Part shown: piece after piece, positions 1 to 8,246 of the stretch
Position numbering within the stretch: position 1 is the stretch's first letter
How the letters are laid out: every line of letters starts with the position of its first letter
Source of the DNA: DASUPK01 sp963782345
GTDB lineage: Bacteria; Actinomycetota; Thermoleophilia; Solirubrobacterales; 70-9
Reading direction: 5' to 3'
Assembly (NCBI GenBank): GCA_963782345.1
Contig: CAWAJF010000007.1
Location: forward strand, 473,761 to 537,760
Length of the DNA stretch: 64,000 nucleotides
Notes under the pieces: model-generated
Database searches by the model: none
What the model was told of the DNA's origin: nothing
What the model saw: the letters and a program-made list of their open reading frames with translations, nothing else
Made by a program: the position numbers and the translations under genes

Positions 1-1570
1 GCTGGCGCACGCCCGCCTCGCGGGTGTACTCGGTGATCACCTTGCGGAGGATCGCGTCGGAGGCCTCGACCTCCTCCGGGCGGAGCCCGTTGCGCTCCAC
101 CTGGCGCGGCCAGAGGTAACCGCGGGCGATCGCCAGCTTCTCCTCGGTCGTGTAGCCGTCGAAGCTGATCACCTCCATTCGGTCCAGCAGGGGCGCCGGG
201 ATCGTGTCGAGCATGTTCGCCGTGGCCAGGAAGACGACCTCGGAGAGGTCCACCTCGACGTCGAGATAGTGGTCGCGGAAGGAGTGGTTCTGCGCCGGGT
301 CGAGCACCTCGAGCAGTGCCGCGGAGGGATCACCTCGCCAGTCGGCTCCGACCTTGTCGACCTCGTCGAGCAGGATCACGGGGTTCATCGTCTTCGCGTC
401 GCGCAGCGCGCGGACGATGCGGCCGGGAAGCGCACCGATGTACGTGCGCCGGTGGCCCCGGATCTCGGCCTCGTCGTGGATCCCGCCCAGCGAGAGGCGA
501 ACGAACTCGCGCCCCAGCGAACGGGCGACGGACTCGCCGATCGAGGTCTTGCCGGTCCCCGGAGGGCCGACCAGGGTGAGGATCGCGCCATTCGCACGAC
601 TCTCCTCCTCGACGCCGCGCTCCTGGCGGAGCTTGCGCACCGAGATGAACTCCGTGATCCGCCTCTTTACGTCCTCGAGGCCGGCGTGGTCGCTGTCGAG
701 CACCTCGCGGGTGTGCTTGGGGTCGAGCTTCTCCTCGGAGCGCTTCGACCACGGCACGGCCAGCAACCAGTCGAGGTAGCTGCGGATCATCGATGACTCG
801 GGCGACTGCTCGCCCTGGCGCTCGAGGCGCCGCAGCTCCCGCTCGGCCTGCTCGGCGACCTCCTCGGGCATCTCCGCCTCGGCGATCTTCTTCTCGTACT
901 CGCCGATCAGGTCGGTTTCGTCCTCGCCCAGCTCCTTGCGGATCGACTCCATCTGCTTGCGCAGGAAGTACTCGCGCTGCTGCTTCTGGGCGCCGGAGTC
1001 GACGTCGTCGCGGATCTTGACGCGGACCTGAAGCTCCGCCAGGCGCTCGCGCTGCATCTCGACAGCTAGCTCGAGCCGCGAGGTGACGTCCAGTGTCTCC
1101 AGCAGCTCCTGCTTCTGCTCGCGCGTCAGATCGGGGCTGAAGGCGGCCGTGTCGGCCAGCGCTCCGGGCTCCTCGATGGAGCGCAAGAACGCGCCGATGC
1201 GGTCGTCCGCGCCGCGCAGCTCGAGGATCTCCTCGACCACAGCGCGGTACTCGCGTACGAGCTCGTGGCTGCGCTCGTCCTCAGGGTGGCCGTCGTGGAT
1301 CTCCTGCACCTCGACGCGCAACTCGTCGCCGTCGCCGGACTGCGCGGCGCCGGCCAGGCCGCGATGGAGCCCGACGACGGTCGCGGCCCATCCGCCGTTC
1401 GGCAGCTGGGCACGCTCGACCACCTCGGCCACGACGCCGACCCGGCCGAACTCGCCGTTCTGGCGCGGCAGCAGGAAGACACGGTCATCGTCCCCTGTGG
1501 CGATCGGCAGGGTGGCCGTAACGCCGGGGAACACGATCGCTTCGTCGAGCGGAATCAGAAGAAAGGTCAT
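1..1570 (-). CDS. lon: ATP-dependent protease Lon (endopeptidase La), N-terminal part, runs off window
   Basis: About 523 codons are visible from an ATG at 1570; the 3' end lies beyond base 1. The product begins MTFLLIPLDEAIVFPG, the usual start of the Lon substrate-binding domain (about residues 1-200). A coiled helical linker follows, then the AAA+ module with Walker A GPPGTGKTS (about 333-341) and Walker B ILLDEVDKVG (about 397-406). The Ser-Lys protease domain is outside the window. Lon is a cytoplasmic hexamer that degrades misfolded and short-lived regulatory proteins. A 7-bp inverted repeat sits just upstream (1586-1605) over the probable transcription start. The identification is secure; only completeness is unknown. 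Confidence 0.97.
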   Translation of the reverse strand, partial: MTFLLIPLDEAIVFPGVTATLPIATGDDDRVFLLPRQNGEFGRVGVVAEVVERAQLPNGGWAATVVGLHRGLAGAAQSGDGDELRVEVQEIHDGHPEDERSHELVREYRAVVEEILELRGADDRIGAFLRSIEEPGALADTAAFSPDLTREQKQELLETLDVTSRLELAVEMQRERLAELQVRVKIRDDVDSGAQKQQREYFLRKQMESIRKELGEDETDLIGEYEKKIAEAEMPEEVAEQAERELRRLERQGEQSPESSMIRSYLDWLLAVPWSKRSEEKLDPKHTREVLDSDHAGLEDVKRRITEFISVRKLRQERGVEEESRANGAILTLVGPPGTGKTSIGESVARSLGREFVRLSLGGIHDEAEIRGHRRTYIGALPGRIVRALRDAKTMNPVILLDEVDKVGADWRGDPSAALLEVLDPAQNHSFRDHYLDVEVDLSEVVFLATANMLDTIPAPLLDRMEVISFDGYTTEEKLAIARGYLWPRQVERNGLRPEEVEASDAILRKVITEYTREAGVRQ

Positions 1571-1585
1571 CGCTAAGTCCAATTT

Positions 1586-1605
1586 CTGTAGTTAGTCCAC
1601 TACAG
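1586..1605 (-). promoter_or_regulatory. HAIR-like inverted repeat upstream of lon
   Basis: The sequence is CTGTAGT-N6-ACTACAG, perfect 7-bp arms 16 bases before the lon ATG. A possible -10 TATCCT (minus strand, 1604-1609) overlaps it, so a bound protein would block transcription. HspR operators (HAIR, CTTGAGT-N7-ACTCAAG) control lon in some actinobacteria; the arms here match that consensus at 5 of 7 positions and the spacer is one base shorter. The HspR assignment is inference. Confidence 0.45.
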
Positions 1606-1623
1606 GATAGCGACCGCCGCCGA

Positions 1624-1995
1624 TCAGCGGCGACCCCGCTTGCACTGCCAGAAGGCAACCTCGCCGCCGTTCGGCGTCGAGACCACGCTGCGCCATCCGT
1701 CGCGCCCCTCGCGCGGACCGAGGAGCACCTCTCCGCCGAGTTGGCGGGCCTGTTCCGTCGTCCTCGTCACGTCCGGGACGTTCACGTACGGCAGCCAGAA
1801 GGATGGCTTGGCCTCGGACTCGACGACCCCGCCTCCCACCCCGTTGCCCATCCCCAGCGCCAGGTACGAGCCCGAGCCGACGTGGACGCGCTCCGGGCGC
1901 CAGGCGAACAGCCGCGCGTAGAACTCGACCGCACCCCGCGGATCGCCGGTATGGAGCTCCAGGTGGATCACGGGATTGGCAGCCCTGGAATTCAT
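1624..1995 (-). CDS. VOC-family (glyoxalase/bleomycin-resistance fold) protein
   Basis: This 123-aa protein is the usual length of a single VOC domain. It shows the two beta-alpha-beta-beta-beta halves, opening with VIHLELHTGDPRGAVEFYARLF and continuing through WLPYVNVPDVTRTTEQARQLGG to the closing strand GGEVAFWQ. Such proteins bind a metal and act as lyases, dioxygenases or drug-binding proteins; the substrate cannot be read from sequence. The gene diverges from the ECF sigma factor at 2084 with an 88-bp intergenic space. A CAGGGA sequence before the ATG can serve as ribosome-binding site. Confidence 0.8.
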   Translation of the reverse strand: MNSRAANPVIHLELHTGDPRGAVEFYARLFAWRPERVHVGSGSYLALGMGNGVGGGVVESEAKPSFWLPYVNVPDVTRTTEQARQLGGEVLLGPREGRDGWRSVVSTPNGGEVAFWQCKRGRR

Positions 1996-2083
1996 TCCCT
2001 GTCACTGTGACCGGCCGCTGTGCGCAAATTCATCGGTCCGGCGATTAGTTTCCGCGGTGGCGTCCGTCTACTCTCCAGAAGCG

Positions 2084-3199
2084 ATGAGCTCGGCATCCAC
2101 GGAAAGCACCGTTGAGCAGCGCGAACTGCTCGACACGGCCCGGAAGGGCAGCGAGGACGCCTACGCGCGCCTGATCGAACCTCACCGCTCCGAGCTCCAG
2201 GCCCACTGCTACCGCATGCTCGGCTCGGTGCAGGACGCGGAGGACGCGCTCCAGGAGGCGCTCGTCCGCGCCTGGCGGAACCTCGAGAAGTTCGAGGGCC
2301 GCAGCTCACTGCGCTCTTGGCTGTACCGGATCGCCACCAACACCTCCCTCGACGCGATCGGCCGGCGGCCGAAGCGCATCCTGCCGATCGATTACGGCCC
2401 GCCGGCGGATCCCGACGGCGGAGTCGGCGAGCCGCTCGTCGAGTCGGTGTGGATCGAGCCCTTCCCGGACGAGACTCTCGGCCTCGAGGACGGCTACGCC
2501 TCCCCCGACGCGCGCTACGAGCAGCGCGAGTCCGTCGAGCTGGCCTTCGTCGCCGCCCTGCAGCTCTTGCCCGCCAACCAGCGAGCGGTCCTGATCCTGC
2601 GCGAGGTGCTCGGCTTCTCCGCGCAGGAGACCGCGGACACGCTCGAAACGAGCGTGGCGTCGGTGAACAGCGCGCTGCAGCGCGCGCGGGCGACGATCGA
2701 GAAGCGGTTGCCGGAGCAGAGCCAGCAGGAGACGCTGCGCGCGCTCGGCGACGAGAGGCTTCGCGAGATCGTCGAGCAGTACGCGGACGCCTGGGAGCGC
2801 AACGACGTCGACACGGTGGTCTCGATGCTCGCCGAGGAGGCCGCCTTCACGATGCCGCCGATGTCGCGCTGGTTCTTCGGCCACGACGGGATCCGGGGCT
2901 TCCTCGAGCAGTGGTCGATGATCCCCGACTGGCGCTGGAAGTCGATCCCGACGATCGCCAACGGCCAGCCGGCACTCGCCTTCTACAGCTGGGACGAGGA
3001 GCAGGGCACGCGCGTCCCGTTCGCGGTCAACGTCCTCACTTTCGAGGGCGACAAGATCAAGGAGGTGGACGCCTTCATCGTGCGCGGCTCGCAGGACCCG
3101 GACCCGGAGGTCCAGGCCCGGACGCCGGAGCAGCCCGCGGATTACGAGCGGCTGCAATCCGCCTACGCGCGGTTTGGGCTGCCCGCACAGCTCGACTGA
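2084..3199 (+). CDS. ECF RNA polymerase sigma factor with C-terminal SnoaL-like domain (SigG/SigX5-like)
   Basis: From the ATG at 2084 the product is 371 aa. Residues about 20-90 form sigma region 2 (HCYRMLGSVQDAEDALQEAL, then RSSLRSWLYRIATN). Residues about 150-205 form region 4 with a helix-turn-helix (LPANQRAVLILREVLGFSAQ). The last about 150 residues resemble a SnoaL/NTF2 pocket (YADAWERNDVDTVVSMLAEE). This layout matches the SigG-like ECF class, whose C-terminal domain replaces a classical anti-sigma factor. An in-frame ORF extends upstream to 1976, but it would overlap the VOC gene and the divergent promoter, so 2084 is preferred. No anti-sigma gene is adjacent; the next gene is a DHA2 exporter. 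Confidence 0.9.
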   Translation: MSSASTESTVEQRELLDTARKGSEDAYARLIEPHRSELQAHCYRMLGSVQDAEDALQEALVRAWRNLEKFEGRSSLRSWLYRIATNTSLDAIGRRPKRILPIDYGPPADPDGGVGEPLVESVWIEPFPDETLGLEDGYASPDARYEQRESVELAFVAALQLLPANQRAVLILREVLGFSAQETADTLETSVASVNSALQRARATIEKRLPEQSQQETLRALGDERLREIVEQYADAWERNDVDTVVSMLAEEAAFTMPPMSRWFFGHDGIRGFLEQWSMIPDWRWKSIPTIANGQPALAFYSWDEEQGTRVPFAVNVLTFEGDKIKEVDAFIVRGSQDPDPEVQARTPEQPADYERLQSAYARFGLPAQLD

Positions 3200-3217
3200 G
3201 CGCTTTTTCACAATCGC

Positions 3218-3247
3218 TTGACTTCGACCGCGGTCGAACTTGTACAA
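3218..3247 (+). promoter_or_regulatory. Promoter with perfect 16-bp palindromic operator before the DHA2 exporter
   Basis: TTGACT (3218-3223) is a likely -35. Immediately after it lies the perfect palindrome TTCGACCGCGGTCGAA (3223-3238), and TTGTACAA (3240-3247) covers the expected -10 position at a 17-bp spacing. A symmetric site filling the spacer is the arrangement seen for TetR- or MarR-type repressors of efflux pumps. No such repressor gene lies next to it in this window. Confidence 0.6.
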
Positions 3248-3322
3248 ACAACCGATGAGTTTCGGGGGGGTCCCCGGTCGTAACTGGAAACGACCCCTCG
3301 GTGGCACAGGAGGCCCAATCAG

Positions 3323-4843
3323 ATGACGCAGGCACAGGGCGGAACAGACCAGAGCACAGCACCGATGAGCGACCGCTCCCGCTGGATCGCTCTGTATGTC
3401 CTCTGCGCGGGCATGCTGATGATCGTTCTCGACATCACCGTCGTGAACGTGGCGCTGCCCTCGATCAAGAGCGATCTCGGCTTCAACCAGTCGAGCCTGG
3501 CCTGGGTGGTCAACGCCTACCTGATCACCTTCGGCGGCCTCCTGCTGCTCGCCGGCCGGCTCGGCGACCTGGTCGGCCGCCGGACGATCTTCCTCATCGG
3601 CATGGCGGTCTTCGTCGCTGCATCGGTGCTCTGCGGCGCCTCCCAGAGCGAGGCCATGCTGATCGGCGCACGCCTGCTCCAGGGGATCGGCGGCGCGATG
3701 ACCTCCGCCGTGATCCTCGGAATGATCGTGACGATGTTCCCCGAGCCGGCCGAGCAGGCGAAGGCGGTCGGCGTCTACGCGTTCGTCGCGTCAGCCGGCG
3801 GCGCCGTCGGCCTGCTGCTCGGCGGCGTGATCACGCAGGTGATCAGCTGGCACTGGATCTTCTTCCTCAACGTCCCGATCGGCCTGGCCACCGCGCTGTT
3901 CGCGCGGCGCCTGCTCGAGAACGACAAGGGCATCGGCTTCGGCGAGGGCGCCGACCTGCTCGGCGCCGTGCTGATCACATCCTCCCTGATGCTCGGCGTC
4001 TACACGATCGTCGAGCCGGCCGCCAAGGACGGTTGGGGCGCCTCGACGACGTTGCTCCTGGGCGCGGGCTCGCTGGTCCTGGGCGCCCTCTTCATCGCCC
4101 GGGAAGCCACCGCCAAGACGCCCCTGATCCCGCTGCGGATCTTCAAGTCGCGCAACGTCTCCGGGGCGAACTTGGTCCAGATCCTGACCGTGGCCGGGAT
4201 GTTCGGGATGTTCTTCATGGGCTCGCTCTACCTGCAGCTGGTGCAGGGCTATGACGCTCTCCAGATCGGACTGGCCTTCCTGCCGGTCACGATCATCATG
4301 GGGACGCTCACCGGCCGGTACTCGGAGCCGCTGATCATGCGCTTCGGCGCCCGGACGCTGCTCTTCCCGGGCCTTGGCCTGGTGGCCGCCGGATTGGTGT
4401 TCTTCACGCGGGCCCCGGTCGACGCCACCTACGTCACCGACGTTCTCCCGGTCCTCGTCCTGCTGGGCACCGGCGTCGGGATCTGCTTCCCCGCCCTGAT
4501 GACGATCGCGATGTCCGGCGCGACCCGCGCCGACGCGGGCCTCGCCTCCGGGCTGGTCAACACCTCGGCGCAGGTGGGCGGCGCAATCGGCCTGGCGGTC
4601 CTCGCGACCCTCTCCACCTCGCGCAGCAACGCCCTAGAGGACGCCGGGCACTCGACGGCGTCTGCGCTGACCAGCGGCTATCACCTGGCCTTCTGGGTCG
4701 CCGCGGGCCTGGTCGTCGCGGCGATCGGCGTGGCCCTCTGGGTCGTGCAGCCCGAGGACAAGGCCGCGCAGCAGTTCGCCGGCGACGAGATGTCCGGCCA
4801 GCTTCCGGCCTCCGACGAGGCCGCGTACTCGGAGGCCGCGTAA
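3323..4843 (+). CDS. DHA2-family MFS multidrug exporter (EmrB/QacA type, 14 TM)
   Basis: The 506-aa product is fully hydrophobic with about 14 predicted membrane spans. It carries DHA2 signatures: LDITVVNVALPSIKSDL in TM1 and GGLLLLAGRLGDLVGRR in the loop 2-3 motif A. The C-terminal third holds GVGICFPALMTIAMSGA and ASGLVNTSAQVGGAIGLAVL, the motif C-like stretches of drug/H+ antiporters. It should export amphipathic drugs or lipids using proton motive force. CAGGAGG at 3307-3313 is a strong ribosome-binding site for the ATG at 3323. A palindromic operator lies in the promoter, and a reductase gene is translationally coupled downstream. The substrate is unknown. Confidence 0.92.
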   Translation: MTQAQGGTDQSTAPMSDRSRWIALYVLCAGMLMIVLDITVVNVALPSIKSDLGFNQSSLAWVVNAYLITFGGLLLLAGRLGDLVGRRTIFLIGMAVFVAASVLCGASQSEAMLIGARLLQGIGGAMTSAVILGMIVTMFPEPAEQAKAVGVYAFVASAGGAVGLLLGGVITQVISWHWIFFLNVPIGLATALFARRLLENDKGIGFGEGADLLGAVLITSSLMLGVYTIVEPAAKDGWGASTTLLLGAGSLVLGALFIAREATAKTPLIPLRIFKSRNVSGANLVQILTVAGMFGMFFMGSLYLQLVQGYDALQIGLAFLPVTIIMGTLTGRYSEPLIMRFGARTLLFPGLGLVAAGLVFFTRAPVDATYVTDVLPVLVLLGTGVGICFPALMTIAMSGATRADAGLASGLVNTSAQVGGAIGLAVLATLSTSRSNALEDAGHSTASALTSGYHLAFWVAAGLVVAAIGVALWVVQPEDKAAQQFAGDEMSGQLPASDEAAYSEAA

Positions 4844-4844
4844 T

Positions 4845-5210
4845 TTGGACGAGGCGGTCCAGCGCGGTCTCGAGAACGATCGGACGATCGACATCACCAC
4901 CATCGGCCGCCACAGCGGCGACCCTCGCCGGATCGAGATCTGGCGCTACCGCCACGACGGCCGCACGTTCTTGAGCGGCTCACCCGGCATCCGCGACTGG
5001 TACGCGAACCTGGTCGCTCACCCGCAGTTCACGTACCACCTGAAGGGCAGCGCGCAGGCAGACCTGGACGCCGTCGCCCGGCCGATCACCGGCGAGGCCG
5101 AGCGCCGCGAGGTGATCGCCGGCATTCTCGAGGACCTCGGCCGCGGGTCGGGAGACCTCGAGGAATGGGTGGCGAGCAGTCCGCTTGCCGAGGTCGAGTT
5201 CAAGCACTGA
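4845..5210 (+). CDS. Nitroreductase/deazaflavin (F420)-dependent family protein (DUF385-like), TTG start
   Basis: The 121-aa product starts at a TTG one base after the exporter stop, with GGAGG at 4831-4835 at proper spacing, so the two genes are co-translated. Its core (DITTIGRHSGDPRRIEIWRY and the later YANLVAHPQFTYHL) matches the split beta-barrel DUF385/Ddn-like fold that binds F420 or related flavins in actinobacteria. Pairing with an efflux pump suggests a shared detoxification role, which is inference. The 3' end overlaps the convergent GGDEF gene by 11 bp. Confidence 0.78.
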   Translation: MDEAVQRGLENDRTIDITTIGRHSGDPRRIEIWRYRHDGRTFLSGSPGIRDWYANLVAHPQFTYHLKGSAQADLDAVARPITGEAERREVIAGILEDLGRGSGDLEEWVASSPLAEVEFKH

Positions 5211-6237
5211 CGGCGAGCTCGGGCTGGAGACGGGTGTCGACCATCGCCCGGTTGCGCCCAGCGCGCTTGGCGGCGTAGAGGGCGGCGTCGGCAAGCTGGA
5301 GATGCGGTTGGAGCTCGATGGGAGAGGTCGCCACGGAGACGCCCGCGCTCAATGTGGCTCGCGGCAGGCCGGGGCCCTCGACGGCGAAGGCGCGTCGGAT
5401 CCGCTCGGCGTAGTCCAGCGATCGCGCGAGGTCGGAGTCGATCAGGAGCGCAACGAACTCCTCGCCCCCCATCCGGCCCACCAGATCGCCCCCTCGGCCC
5501 TGCTCATGGAAGAGCTGCCCGAGGCGGGCCAGCACCCTGTCGCCGGCGTCGTGACCGAACTCGTCGTTGACCGACTTGAAGTGATCGATGTCGAAGGAGA
5601 CGAACCCGAGTGGGGCTCCGCTGCGGCGAGCTCGCGAGAGCTCCACCCTGGCCCTCTCGATGAAGCCCCGCCGGTTGAGGACGCCGGTGAGGCCATCGAC
5701 GCGGGCCTCCCCGGCCAGCCGCTTGACCAGCCGCTCATTGCGCGCCGCGAGCAGGTCCACCACGCCGCCGACCACGATCATCGTGACCATCACGTCCAAC
5801 CAGCGGTCGACGTAGCCGACGCCGGGCGGGAGTGAGATGAGGGCAGCACCGTGGACGATCCCGATCCAGGCAACGATCATCACGGTCCCCCTGCGCCCGA
5901 AGAAGTAGGACTGCCAGAGCACCGGCCAGGCGTAGAGCGCGGCGCCGTCCCCATGTCCGTGGGTGGTCGCAATTGCGAGGGCGATCAGCGCCGCCCCGAT
6001 CGGACCGAGGGTGGCCAGCGCCCAAACCGGGAGCCGCCGCCCCCACAGCAACAGAGCGGTGACGATCGTCAGCGCGATGAAGCTCGGCACCATCGAGAAC
6101 TTCGAGCCGGCGGGGATCAGGCTCTCGATGGAGCCGACGAACGCGGCGCCGCCGTACATCGCGGCGGCGCTGTAGGCCATCGCCTTCTTGCTCGAGTCTG
6201 CTCGCGCTCTGAGAAGCGGCTTCATGTATGCATCCAT
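5200..6237 (-). CDS. Membrane-bound diguanylate cyclase (GGDEF)
   Basis: The protein has 345 aa. The first about 170 residues hold five or six hydrophobic spans forming a membrane sensor. A C-terminal GGDEF domain begins near ARVDGLTGVLNRRGF. The active-site loop reads RMGGEEF, a catalytically competent variant, and FDIDHFKSVNDEFGH supplies the metal-binding Asp. An RGGD motif five residues before the loop is a classic inhibitory I-site, so product feedback is expected. It should make c-di-GMP from two GTP at the inner membrane. The gene has an unusually long 5' leader (6238-6446) with a strong hairpin. Confidence 0.93.
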   Translation of the reverse strand: MDAYMKPLLRARADSSKKAMAYSAAAMYGGAAFVGSIESLIPAGSKFSMVPSFIALTIVTALLLWGRRLPVWALATLGPIGAALIALAIATTHGHGDGAALYAWPVLWQSYFFGRRGTVMIVAWIGIVHGAALISLPPGVGYVDRWLDVMVTMIVVGGVVDLLAARNERLVKRLAGEARVDGLTGVLNRRGFIERARVELSRARRSGAPLGFVSFDIDHFKSVNDEFGHDAGDRVLARLGQLFHEQGRGGDLVGRMGGEEFVALLIDSDLARSLDYAERIRRAFAVEGPGLPRATLSAGVSVATSPIELQPHLQLADAALYAAKRAGRNRAMVDTRLQPELAVSA

Positions 6238-6446
6238 CCGGATCGCACCTACGCATGGTCGACGGGGCGGAGGGACTTGTCATCCGTACTTCGCCTCCGG
6301 AACGCAGGGGTTTTCCGCATTCGCCGCCTCAGGCGGCTTGGAAACGCGGATGTCGAGCCGGTGGAAGCCGAGCCTCAGTTCTTCGTCCATGTGATCGCGA
6401 CCACCCCGGCAGACGGGCAGAAAACGGCTTCGTTACCGTCCCCGCG
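6238..6446. other. Intergenic leader between GGDEF and a lipoprotein gene, with a strong hairpin
   Basis: This 209-bp gap carries promoters for two divergent genes. It holds the inverted repeat GCCGCCT-C-AGGCGGC (6323-6337), nested within GTTTTCC...GGAAAC arms (6310-6346), which makes a long composite stem in either strand. I compared it by eye with the c-di-GMP-I (GEMM) consensus and could not match the conserved core, so no riboswitch is called. Confidence 0.4.
6434..6439 (+). promoter_or_regulatory. -10 box of a probable leaderless promoter (lipoprotein at 6447)
   Basis: TACCGT ends 7 bases before the GTG at 6447 and no Shine-Dalgarno lies between, so transcription would start at or beside the start codon. 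Confidence 0.5.
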
Positions 6447-6677
6447 GTGATCACGGAGCCCGAGGCGGGAAGGCGGCGGCTGCTGGCGGTGGTGCTGGTG
6501 GCGGGGACGCTCGGCGCCGTCGCGCTCGCCGGCTGCGGCGAGAAGTCGGAGCCGGCGGTTCACCCGCCGACCACCGCGGCCACGACGACCACCCCGCCGG
6601 CCACCACGGCACCGCCCGCCACGGCGACCCGACCGACCCCCACACCCACCGCTCCGGTTCCGAAGACGACTCCCTAG
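6447..6677 (+). CDS. Small Thr/Pro-rich lipoprotein
   Basis: From GTG 6447 the product has 76 aa. An Arg-rich N-terminus is followed by a hydrophobic stretch ending in lipobox ALAGC, so it should be lipidated on Cys and anchored outside the membrane. The remaining about 45 residues are nearly all Thr, Pro and Ala, a flexible extracellular tail with no fold. An in-frame extension upstream to 6228 lacks sense and would overlap the GGDEF promoter. The gene is convergent with the kinase at 6685, 7 bp away. Function is unknown. Confidence 0.65.
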   Translation: MITEPEAGRRRLLAVVLVAGTLGAVALAGCGEKSEPAVHPPTTAATTTTPPATTAPPATATRPTPTPTAPVPKTTP

Positions 6678-6684
6678 ATCCAGC

Positions 6685-7752
6685 TCAGCGCGACTGGGCG
6701 CGGAAGAAATCCGCGAGGTCCCGCGCCTGCACGGCCGGATCGCTCGAGGTCGGGACGGACGTGGGCGCCTGGCGCTGCTTGGCGCCGTCCGTTTTGCTCG
6801 GCGGGCCGGATCCGCCGGAGTCAGTCGCGATCAGTATGCCCGCGGCGACTGCCGCAAGGGCCGCAACGACCGCGGCGACGCGGGCCGCAGCGGAACGGTG
6901 GCGCCGCGCGACCTCCTTGGGGGCGGGCCAGGTCGCCGTCGCGGCCCCGGAGGCGGGCAGGCGACGGGTCCGCGGGGCCTGCGAACGGATCCTCCGAACG
7001 ACCCCGTTGTCGGCGTCACCGTCAACGCTCGCAAGGGCCTCGCCGAGAGAGCGGGCGTCGGTGAACCGGTCGGTCGGGTCCTCGCGAAGGCAGCGCTCGA
7101 CTATCTCGCGGAGCTCCGGGGCCCTGGCCTGGGGCAGGAGCTCGTCCGCGACGACCCCACACGCGTAGACGTCCACGGCGAGGGTGATCCTTCCGTCTGC
7201 CAGCTGCTCAGGCGCCATGTAGCGCTCGGTCCCGATCACCTTGCCGGGCCGGGTCAGCCGGGTGGTCTCCTCCGCGACACGGGCGATGCCGAAGTCGGTG
7301 ATCTTGAGACACCCGTCGGATTGGCGCAGCAGCAGGTTCGGGGGCTTGATGTCGCGGTGCACGAGCTTCTTCGCGTGCGCGTGGCCGAGCCCGTCGCAGA
7401 GCTGGCGCAGCAGGCGCAGCGCCTCGCTCCGCGGGACGGATCTGCGCCTGCCGTCGAGTCGATCGCCCAGGGTCCCGCCCTCGACCTGCTCCATGACGAT
7501 GTACGGACGGCCTTCGTCCTCGCCGACGTCGAATACCTGCACGATGTTGGGGTGATCGAGCCTGGCGGCGAGACGCGCCTCGCGCGAGAAGCGGCTGCGC
7601 ACCTCCTCGTCTCCGGCGAAGTTGTCCGCCAGGAGCTTGATCGCGACGTCGCGGTCGAGCTTCAGGTCGCGCGCGCTGTAGACCGTGGCCATGCCCCCGT
7701 GGCCGAGCCGATCCTTGAGCTCGTAGCGGTTCGCTCCCAGGTAGCGGGTCAT
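6685..7752 (-). CDS. Transmembrane Ser/Thr protein kinase (PknB-like, shortened C-lobe)
   Basis: The 355-aa product has an N-terminal kinase domain. It shows the glycine loop GHGGMATVYSA, VAIK lysine, catalytic HRDIKPPNLLL, DFGIA and the APE-type MAPEQLADG. After VDVYACGVV the sequence passes directly to the final helix (PELREIVERCLREDPTDRF), about 30-40 residues sooner than in PknB-type kinases, so the region around helices F and G appears deleted. One membrane span near residues 280-305 is followed by a short Ser/Thr-rich extracellular tail without PASTA repeats. Its ATG overlaps the stop of the upstream lipoprotein gene, so they are co-translated. Catalytic residues are intact, so activity is plausible but altered. 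Confidence 0.9.
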   Translation of the reverse strand: MTRYLGANRYELKDRLGHGGMATVYSARDLKLDRDVAIKLLADNFAGDEEVRSRFSREARLAARLDHPNIVQVFDVGEDEGRPYIVMEQVEGGTLGDRLDGRRRSVPRSEALRLLRQLCDGLGHAHAKKLVHRDIKPPNLLLRQSDGCLKITDFGIARVAEETTRLTRPGKVIGTERYMAPEQLADGRITLAVDVYACGVVADELLPQARAPELREIVERCLREDPTDRFTDARSLGEALASVDGDADNGVVRRIRSQAPRTRRLPASGAATATWPAPKEVARRHRSAAARVAAVVAALAAVAAGILIATDSGGSGPPSKTDGAKQRQAPTSVPTSSDPAVQARDLADFFRAQSR

Positions 7753-8225
7753 TCGCTCCCGCCCTTCAGCTTCGCCTGACCGGGAGGAAGCTTGTCGCCG
7801 TTGCCCGTGGGCTTCGATCCATGGTCGCCGCCGTGGTTGTCTTGGTGCTTGCCCTTGCGCTCCTGCTGCTTCTTCTGGTCCTCGGTCGGTGGGGGCGCGG
7901 GCGGCGGCGGGCAGTTGACCTGGTCGACAAGGCGCCCGGCGGCCGCGTCGACGCTCGGGCGCATCGACGCCGGCAGGCCGGCGTCGTCTACGGCCGCCCG
8001 CAGCTCATCGGCGGCGTGCGCGGCGTTGCAGGTGTCTCCGGCGTCCAGGTCCGATGCCACCCGGTCGCTGAGCTTGGCGAGATGCCCGGCGGTCTCGGCG
8101 GCGACGCGCGGCTTTCGCGCGACGGTCGAGTCCCCTCCTCCGCCTGAGCCACACGAGGCCAGGACGAGGATCGCCACTGCGAGGACTATCGCCGGCCCGG
8201 CGGCTCTCACTTTCCCTCTCAACAT
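7749..8225 (-). CDS. Lipoprotein of unknown function, co-translated with the kinase
   Basis: The 158-aa product starts at ATG 8225 with a signal peptide ending in LASC, a lipobox. A helical region (about residues 35-105) has two cysteines (DTCNAAHAADEL and VNCPPPP) that could form a disulfide. The C-terminus is a charged, His/Lys/Gly-rich disordered tail. Its stop overlaps the kinase start (ATGA), so it is a candidate extracellular partner or ligand-sensing accessory for that kinase; this is inference from position only. Confidence 0.7.
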   Translation of the reverse strand: MLRGKVRAAGPAIVLAVAILVLASCGSGGGGDSTVARKPRVAAETAGHLAKLSDRVASDLDAGDTCNAAHAADELRAAVDDAGLPASMRPSVDAAAGRLVDQVNCPPPPAPPPTEDQKKQQERKGKHQDNHGGDHGSKPTGNGDKLPPGQAKLKGGSE

Positions 8226-8246
8226 CGGTCCTGAATCTCCTGCCTC

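Noticed and set aside
6238..6446. c-di-GMP riboswitch before the GGDEF gene
   Set aside because: A hairpin exists, but the conserved GEMM core could not be found on either strand.
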